Shown here: positions 7,812 to 11,046 of the stretch, in pieces | Layout of the letters: the number at the start of each line of letters is the position of its first letter | How positions within the stretch are numbered: position 1 is the stretch's first letter | Assembly (NCBI GenBank): GCA_964514485.1 | Contig: CAZEWG010000064.1 | Coordinates: 1 to 11,046, forward strand | Direction: 5' to 3' | DNA from: JAEZAA01 sp964514485 | GTDB taxonomy: Bacteria; Pseudomonadota; Gammaproteobacteria; Pseudomonadales; Oleiphilaceae | Length of the DNA stretch: 11,046 bases | Made by a program: the position numbers and the translations under genes | Notes under the pieces: model-generated | The model's input: only the letters and a program-made list of their open reading frames with translations | What the model was told of the DNA's origin: nothing | Databases searched by the model: none

Positions 7812-9038
7812 TTAGATTTTCACTCTCAAGCATCGCAAAGATCTTTTATCTTCCAATGGACCACTAAAGCACAGCTTCCCATCAGACTCCTTAGGCGTTT
7901 CATGACCGTAATAGGGATTTTGCATCGAATCCGGCGCCAGTTTTAAATGATGAACCTGATTAAAAAGCGCCAGCTTTGCATCAAAATCGTGAAAGTGGGC
8001 AACATATTTATCAAGCCCCGGCGAAATAGCGATTAACACTCCACCTGCAGCGTTCCTTAGTTTTGAGGTTGAAAGCTGGAGTCGATCTTCCGGTTCCGCC
8101 TCCTTGGCAAAATCAACAGGCGACAACTGAGCTAAGCGATCTAGCCGGTAGTATTTGGGAGCCACTGCATTGATGGTCATGTTTGGCTTATACACCATTC
8201 GCGTTAGCCACCCAGGAACGTTACCCGCCACTTCAAAGAATTCCGGGTGCCGATCCAGATGTTTTAACGTGTGGTAAGACATCCCAAATTCTCTTGCCGC
8301 AATCATGTAGAAACTCTTTTCTGAGTTGCTCAACCCAGGAATCTCTTCTGCCCCCAGATCTTCATTGGTGAGGATGATGCTCAGAACATCGATAACTTCC
8401 GAAAGCTTCATCAGGAAAACCAGCTTCCCGATGAGGTTGTCCTGCAACGCCAAGGACTTTCTCAGCTTCTCAAACTGGTCGGACAGGGACTCAATAGCCG
8501 TAACCGTATCCCCTTTTTTATAGGCTGATATCGCGCCGAGAACCTTGAGACGCTCGGCGGCCGTGATGTATTCATATGGGGGATAGAGCTCGGTAACGGT
8601 TGGCTTCGTTAAGGTTTTATACTCACTAAACTCCAGGAACCGATTGGAACGGGAAACCAGGATTCCGTGGTCTTTCAACAGCTTTTCAGCATCGACCTCG
8701 GCTGAGAACAGGTATTCCAGACAGCCCTCTTCCCAAGATCTACAAAATGCCTCTCCTGTAGGTAGCACCAGCTTTTTTGCATCTGGATATTGCGCAACCT
8801 CATACGACTCATTGGCCTCAAGCTTTCGATATTCCTCCAGCAAGCTCTTGCCGACCAGCGCTGGGCTTTCATCTTCCCCCGCAAAGATCCCAGACAAATA
8901 AAGATAGGATTCGCTTGCTGCGTCAGGCTCTAGCCTGCCAATCAGGTCTGTGGCTTGATCACTCAAATCGTCATCAACTTGAGAAAACAACACCAAAGCA
9001 ACAATCGCTAAAATGAGAATTGATAGGGCTTTTTTCAT
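7812..9038 (-). CDS. Signal-anchored periplasmic protein, unknown function
   Basis: This 408-residue protein starts with MKKALSILILAIVALVLF, a signal peptide or membrane anchor (about 3-19), so the rest should be periplasmic. Four cysteines occur in two pairs that could form disulfides: C99 and C106 (FCRSWEEGC), and C390 and C403 in the C-terminal stretch LCFSGPLEDKRSLRCL. Other distinctive segments are ESYLYLSGIFA (43-53), MVYKPNMTIN (281-290) and QNPYYG (373-378). They resemble an uncharacterised gammaproteobacterial family that I know only as hypothetical proteins. There is no catalytic motif and no lipobox. The start has no good Shine-Dalgarno sequence, but the signal sequence begins exactly there. 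It is convergent with the gene at 7055. Confidence 0.85.
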   Translation of the reverse strand: MKKALSILILAIVALVLFSQVDDDLSDQATDLIGRLEPDAASESYLYLSGIFAGEDESPALVGKSLLEEYRKLEANESYEVAQYPDAKKLVLPTGEAFCRSWEEGCLEYLFSAEVDAEKLLKDHGILVSRSNRFLEFSEYKTLTKPTVTELYPPYEYITAAERLKVLGAISAYKKGDTVTAIESLSDQFEKLRKSLALQDNLIGKLVFLMKLSEVIDVLSIILTNEDLGAEEIPGLSNSEKSFYMIAAREFGMSYHTLKHLDRHPEFFEVAGNVPGWLTRMVYKPNMTINAVAPKYYRLDRLAQLSPVDFAKEAEPEDRLQLSTSKLRNAAGGVLIAISPGLDKYVAHFHDFDAKLALFNQVHHLKLAPDSMQNPYYGHETPKESDGKLCFSGPLEDKRSLRCLRVKI

Positions 9039-9187
9039 GGATAAATATAAGCAGGGCTCTGCGGCAACAGTGACTTTTTAACGGAAGAAAAGACTTTATC
9101 TAATCTTGCCGGTATCGAGATAAAACTTGTGATTCGGTGAGGCCAAAGGGAATCATATTCTCTCGCTAATGCCGCCTTAAGCGGCGC

Positions 9188-9207
9188 AAAAAGCCGCCCG
9201 GCCTTTT
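9188..9207 (-). terminator. Intrinsic terminator after the small two-gene unit
   Basis: On the minus strand AAAAG-CC (with one bulged G) pairs with GGCTTTT around a GGGC loop, and the sequence runs on into a fifth T. It is about 70 bases after the stop at 9276 and before the gene starting at 9038. Adjacent GCCGC and GCGGC arms (9172-9197) can form competing stems. It would isolate the 408-residue protein gene from the genes upstream of it. Confidence 0.55.
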
Positions 9208-9275
9208 ACGTCCAGTCCAAGGAGGCGAGCTTAATGGCTTGATTAGGATTGCTCTGAGCCACCGGCTACTGTCGT

Positions 9276-9464
9276 TCACCTGGAGTCCTGCCGCTCCCGA
9301 AGCTTCTGTTTGAGCGTGTAATTTTCGGCTAGTAGATAAACCACAAATAACAGACCGAAAACCTCGAAAGCACTTTGGCCAAGATAGTGCCAAAAAGCCC
9401 AAGCGATCGCGGCGCAGACTAGCGCCACGATCATAAGCAAACTTTTGTCTAATATTTTGTTCAT
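9276..9464 (-). CDS. Small two-helix membrane protein, possible partner or immunity protein
   Basis: The 62-residue protein has two hydrophobic helices (about 8-25 and 31-46) and a charged C-terminal tail (KQKLRERQDSR). This leaves both ends on the same side of the inner membrane. The ATG is only four bases after the stop of the preceding gene and has no strong ribosome-binding site of its own (AAGGA lies 12 bases upstream). It is therefore probably translated by coupling. A tiny membrane protein tied to a small glycine-rich hydrophobic protein is the layout of bacteriocin-immunity pairs. That is inference from context; the family is not recognised. Confidence 0.65.
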   Translation of the reverse strand: MNKILDKSLLMIVALVCAAIAWAFWHYLGQSAFEVFGLLFVVYLLAENYTLKQKLRERQDSR

Positions 9465-9468
9465 ATGC

Positions 9469-9774
9469 TTAGGCGATCCTTGCGAGAATCTGTGGATTCG
9501 ACAGCAGTTCGCCTTCTATCCAGGATTCGTAAATTCCGTTTTTTCGTGCCCAGTTCATGACGTCGGCAACAGTGGTTGTACCACAACCCATGGATTTACG
9601 AGTTGCAACAGCAGCGCTACCAATACATGCGCCAACGTAGTAAGAAGCACCTAATGCCAAAACGATACCGGCAACACGGGACACAACCCCCGAGAGAGCG
9701 AACCCCCAAGTTGCTCTCATGGCTAACTGAGTCAAACTCGCGCTTCGTCCGTACGTACCTATGATGTCGGACAT
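9469..9774 (-). CDS. Small glycine/alanine-rich hydrophobic protein (probably N-terminally frameshifted)
   Basis: As read from the ATG at 9774, this is a 101-residue protein with a Gly/Ala-rich hydrophobic core (about 22-57, including ASYYVGACIGSAAVAT). A cysteine pair (C50 and C64) and a polar helical end (about 68-101) with VADVMNWARKNGIYESW follow. The pattern YVGACIGS-AVAT, a short Gly/Cys-rich link and a D-x-x-x-W-A-R-x-N helix resembles a family of small proteins of about 140 residues in proteobacteria whose function I cannot name. The ATG has no clear Shine-Dalgarno sequence, and protein-like sequence (SSVAIIAAVKS) continues upstream in frame. The true start is therefore probably at 9893 in another frame. 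It is coupled to the membrane protein gene four bases downstream. Confidence 0.65.
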   Translation of the reverse strand: MSDIIGTYGRSASLTQLAMRATWGFALSGVVSRVAGIVLALGASYYVGACIGSAAVATRKSMGCGTTTVADVMNWARKNGIYESWIEGELLSNPQILARIA

Positions 9775-9893
9775 CGACTTTACAGCTGCAATAATGGCTA
9801 CAGAGCTGGTGTAGATAGCGGAGCAGGAAGGCCTAGTGCCTTCATGTTTTCTTCGAAATGGTGTACAAAACCAAGTTCATTCGAGCAGTTCAC
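9775..9893 (-). pseudogene. Displaced N-terminal segment of the 9469 gene (one-base frameshift)
   Basis: A GTG at 9893 with AGGGAG six bases upstream opens a frame reading MNCSNELGFVHHFEENMKAL then GLPAPLSTPAL, before a TAG at 9798-9800. In the frame of the downstream gene the sequence between about 9777 and 9825 reads IYTSSVAIIAAVKS and continues into MSDIIGTYG. Earlier codons of that frame are not protein-like and have no start. The distance from the GTG to the downstream ATG is 119 bases, so adding one base would give a continuous protein of about 141 residues. The most likely break is between 9810 and 9850. No slippery heptamer was seen, which argues for a mutation or sequencing error rather than programmed frameshifting. 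Confidence 0.6.
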
Positions 9894-9899
9894 TTTTAA

Positions 9900-9905
9900 C
9901 TCCCT
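9900..9905 (-). promoter_or_regulatory. Ribosome-binding site deciding the 9893 GTG start
   Basis: AGGGAG on the minus strand lies six bases before the GTG at 9893. The ATG at 9774 has nothing comparable, which is the main reason for placing the original start of this gene at 9893. Confidence 0.55.
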
Positions 9906-9944
9906 GTAAATAAACTCCTAAAGCCACGACATGTAGTCGAGCCC

Positions 9945-9974
9945 AAAAAGTGACAGGATCTACTTGATCTGTCA
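9945..9974 (-). terminator. Hairpin with T-run after the acidic 116-residue protein gene
   Basis: On the minus strand TGACAGATC pairs with GATCCTGTCA (one bulged C) around AAGTA and is followed by CTTTTT. It lies about 105 bases after the stop at 10079 and 50 bases before the GTG at 9893. It can end transcription from the right. The same bases include a perfect -35 hexamer TTGACA (9975 to 9970), but no good -10 follows at 16-18 bases. An operator-promoter reading is therefore less likely. Confidence 0.45.
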
Positions 9975-9993
9975 ACGCCAGAACTTGCTACGC

Positions 9994-10014
9994 TTTCTGG
10001 GGCCTAACCAGAAA
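9994..10014. repeat. Perfect short hairpin with GCCTAAC core in the loop
   Basis: TTTCTGG (9994-10000) and CCAGAAA (10008-10014) are perfect complements around the loop GGCCTAA. CGC and GCG further out can extend the stem past a CAA bulge. The minus strand reads GTTAGGC across the loop edge, which matches the integron core-site consensus GTTRRRY, but no matching partner site was found at attC distance. Its role is unknown. Confidence 0.4.
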
Positions 10015-10078
10015 CAAGCGGCGGCCCGACAGGGGCATACGGTGGAGATCGAAGACCGGAATAAGCTGCCGCGACTTA

Positions 10079-10429
10079 TTATATTTCGTCGTCCTCAAGG
10101 GGACCGCCAACCGTATCAAAAATCACCGTGTGGCACTCGACCTTGAACCACTCGTCGAACAACTTCAGGGTCAGCTTCCGGGGCCATAAATCAGGATCGA
10201 CGTACCAACTGCTGAGTTCACTCTCGAATAATGGAAGGAAGTTAGCCTTGACCCATTTTCTGAGTTGTTCAGGCGTATCGGCCACTTCCGCCTCAATGAG
10301 GTAAACGGTACGTTCCTCATTAACATCCTCCAGCGTGATTTCCAGGCCATCAGGATTCGGATCGGCTTCGTTGATCCAGCGTACTGCAGGCTCTTTGTAG
10401 CGGAGGATTAAAGCGGATCTATTGAGCAA
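10079..10429 (-). CDS. Acidic 116-residue protein of an uncharacterised family
   Basis: This soluble, strongly acidic protein has no signal peptide or membrane helix. It begins LNRSALILRYKEPAVRWI, contains TVYLIEAEVAD (41-51) and has the aromatic stretch WYVDPDLWPRKLTLKLFDEW (75-94), then a short acidic tail EDDEI. The pattern of an opening LNRSALI, a central TVYLI and a W-P-x-x-L-x-L-F-x-E-W-F near the end resembles a widespread family of small hypothetical proteins. Its function is not known to me. The start is TTG at 10429, chosen because AGGGAG lies seven bases upstream and the family-like N-terminus begins there. No ATG exists between it and the upstream in-frame stop. It lies 82 bases after the zinc-ribbon gene. 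Confidence 0.8.
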   Translation of the reverse strand: MLNRSALILRYKEPAVRWINEADPNPDGLEITLEDVNEERTVYLIEAEVADTPEQLRKWVKANFLPLFESELSSWYVDPDLWPRKLTLKLFDEWFKVECHTVIFDTVGGPLEDDEI

Positions 10430-10436
10430 TTTGGAA

Positions 10437-10442
10437 CTCCCT
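10437..10442 (-). promoter_or_regulatory. Ribosome-binding site deciding the TTG start of the 116-residue protein
   Basis: AGGGAG on the minus strand lies seven bases before the TTG at 10429. Together with the absence of ATG or GTG in this frame back to the upstream stop, it supports a TTG start. Confidence 0.55.
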
Positions 10443-10450
10443 AAGAAATA

Positions 10451-10494
10451 TAACGCCGTTCATTGGTGGCTCCTCGTTAGAATAACGCCCGAGC
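10451..10494. repeat. Duplicated GGCGTTA motifs and hairpin between two small genes
   Basis: TAACGCC occurs at 10451-10457 and again at 10483-10489 (GGCGTTA on the minus strand). The second copy is part of a hairpin: GCTC (10469-10472) and CGTTA (10475-10479) pair with TAACG (10483-10487) and GAGC (10491-10494), with small internal loops. GGCGTTA is the usual end of integron attC sites, but a full attC with two paired boxes cannot be drawn. No T-run follows, so it is not a clear terminator. Confidence 0.35.
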
Positions 10495-10511
10495 AGTAAA
10501 TTAGTCGGTCC

Positions 10512-10949
10512 TTACTTAAACTTGCCCATATTGTAACTATCTATCATTGCTGGAAGCGAAACTAAAAAAAGAATGAGCATTATTGCTGCCACGAAAAAAA
10601 TTATTGCTGCTATGGCAACAAGCAGTTTTTTAAACCCCTGAACTGCTTTTATTTCTTTCTGACTTTTTGAAAAGACCTTAAATGTTTCAGCGCAATATGG
10701 ACAAATTGACTTTCTTGGGACAGGAGTCCAATAACCGCTACCGCCATGAACACTAGGCGGCCCCATTATTAATCTAGGAACCATCAGTTTGTGGCAATTA
10801 CTACAACGCACTCTTTCATCATTTTGTGTAGATGACGCACCATTCTGATGTTCGGGTTGAACCAACCATTCCCCACAAAATTTACATTTTCTTGCTTCAG
10901 ACGATAGCTCTGACAAACAATACTGACATTCCTTGGTACTTACACCCAC
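10512..10949 (-). CDS. Double zinc-ribbon protein with C-terminal membrane helix
   Basis: The 145-residue protein has four CxxC knuckles that make two zinc-binding units. C8/C11 with C22/C25 (ECQYC and KCKFCGEWL) form a compact zinc ribbon, and C49/C52 with C83/C86 (RCSNC and ICPYC) form a wider one. A hydrophobic helix (about 108-133, VAIAAIIFFVAAIMLILFLV) then anchors it, with a short tail. The zinc domains should face the cytoplasm. The role is unknown; such proteins may be membrane-bound adaptors or regulators. The start is GTG at 10949, with AGAGGA six bases upstream. The gene is visibly more AT-rich, with A-runs, than the genes to the left, which suggests recent acquisition. Confidence 0.8.
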   Translation of the reverse strand: MGVSTKECQYCLSELSSEARKCKFCGEWLVQPEHQNGASSTQNDERVRCSNCHKLMVPRLIMGPPSVHGGSGYWTPVPRKSICPYCAETFKVFSKSQKEIKAVQGFKKLLVAIAAIIFFVAAIMLILFLVSLPAMIDSYNMGKFK

Positions 10950-10955
10950 GTAAAT

Positions 10956-10961
10956 TCCTCT
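10956..10961 (-). promoter_or_regulatory. Ribosome-binding site for the GTG start of the zinc-ribbon gene
   Basis: AGAGGA on the minus strand sits six bases before the GTG at 10949 and supports this non-ATG start. Confidence 0.55.
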
Positions 10962-10979
10962 TAGTGGTTAGCGATGCGT

Positions 10980-11044
10980 GTCTACTAAAGCGGGGGAAGT
11001 CTAACGTCGGCTGGCGCGCCTGGTTAGCTACTTTGGTAGACTTC
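10980..11044. repeat. Nested inverted repeats at the right edge
   Basis: GTCTACTAAAGC (10980-10991) can pair with GCTACTTTGGTAGAC (11026-11040), with a two-base bulge and one T-G pair. As an alternative, GAAGTCTA (10996-11003) pairs perfectly with TAGACTTC (11037-11044). Between them lie GTCTAAC (10999-11005), the palindrome GGCGCGCC and GTTAGCT. The layout suggests a recombination or protein-binding site upstream of the zinc-ribbon gene. The window ends here, so the full extent is not visible. Confidence 0.4.
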
Positions 11045-11046
11045 AC

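Noticed and set aside
9964..10146. A 60-codon plus-strand open frame between the small minus-strand genes
   Set aside because: It overlaps the end of the acidic-protein gene and two hairpins, has no clear ribosome-binding site, and matches no protein pattern I know.
10966..11029. A complete integron attC site
   Set aside because: GTCTAAC and GTTAGCT lie only about 31 bases apart end to end and do not pair over the full boxes, which is shorter than any normal attC.

Overview
This window looks like chromosome from a moderately GC-rich gammaproteobacterium. The GroEL and GroES sequences, the GspN-GspC-GspD order and the codon use would fit Alcanivorax or a related marine genus. That placement rests on general familiarity with these proteins and is tentative. 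Nearly all genes lie on the minus strand, so the window reads most naturally from right to left.

Left part (1-6206), core genome. groES and groEL (6206 to 4230) form the usual chaperonin operon. It is preceded by a textbook heat-shock (RpoH) promoter and closed by a strong intrinsic terminator at 4181-4206. Next come gspN, gspC and gspD (3867 to 110), which encode type II secretion components: the inner-membrane protein GspN, the inner-membrane-to-secretin connector GspC, and the outer-membrane secretin GspD. The gap between the groEL terminator and gspN holds three things: a candidate promoter, a perfect 14-bp palindrome, and about nine degenerate 14-17-bp tandem repeats that run into the gspN ribosome-binding site. 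No gspE-like start is visible after gspD. A hairpin there and a possible gene end on the opposite strand suggest that this T2SS cluster stops at gspD.

Middle part (6207-9275), proteins of unknown function. There is a small two-helix membrane protein (minus). A divergent, exported, histidine-rich helical protein (plus) has a near-perfect Shine-Dalgarno sequence. A 408-residue signal-anchored protein (minus) converges on it. Their intergenic regions contain unexplained hairpins at 6920-6952 and 7708-7758.

Right part (9276-11046), accessory in character. Four small minus-strand genes follow each other, three of them probably with non-ATG starts. They are a zinc-ribbon protein with a C-terminal membrane helix in AT-rich DNA, an acidic 116-residue protein, a glycine-rich hydrophobic small protein, and a tightly coupled 62-residue two-helix membrane protein. 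The glycine-rich protein appears to have lost its N-terminus to a one-base frameshift: an upstream GTG start with a good ribosome-binding site encodes a plausible beginning in another frame. The intergenic DNA here carries hairpins and short inverted repeats. Some contain GTTA/TAAC cores that resemble integron recombination sites, but no complete attC site could be built.

The most interesting items are the frameshifted small-protein/membrane-protein pair, the tandem-repeat leader of gspN, and the hairpin-rich accessory region on the right. No CRISPR array, tRNA, rRNA or intact transposase was seen.
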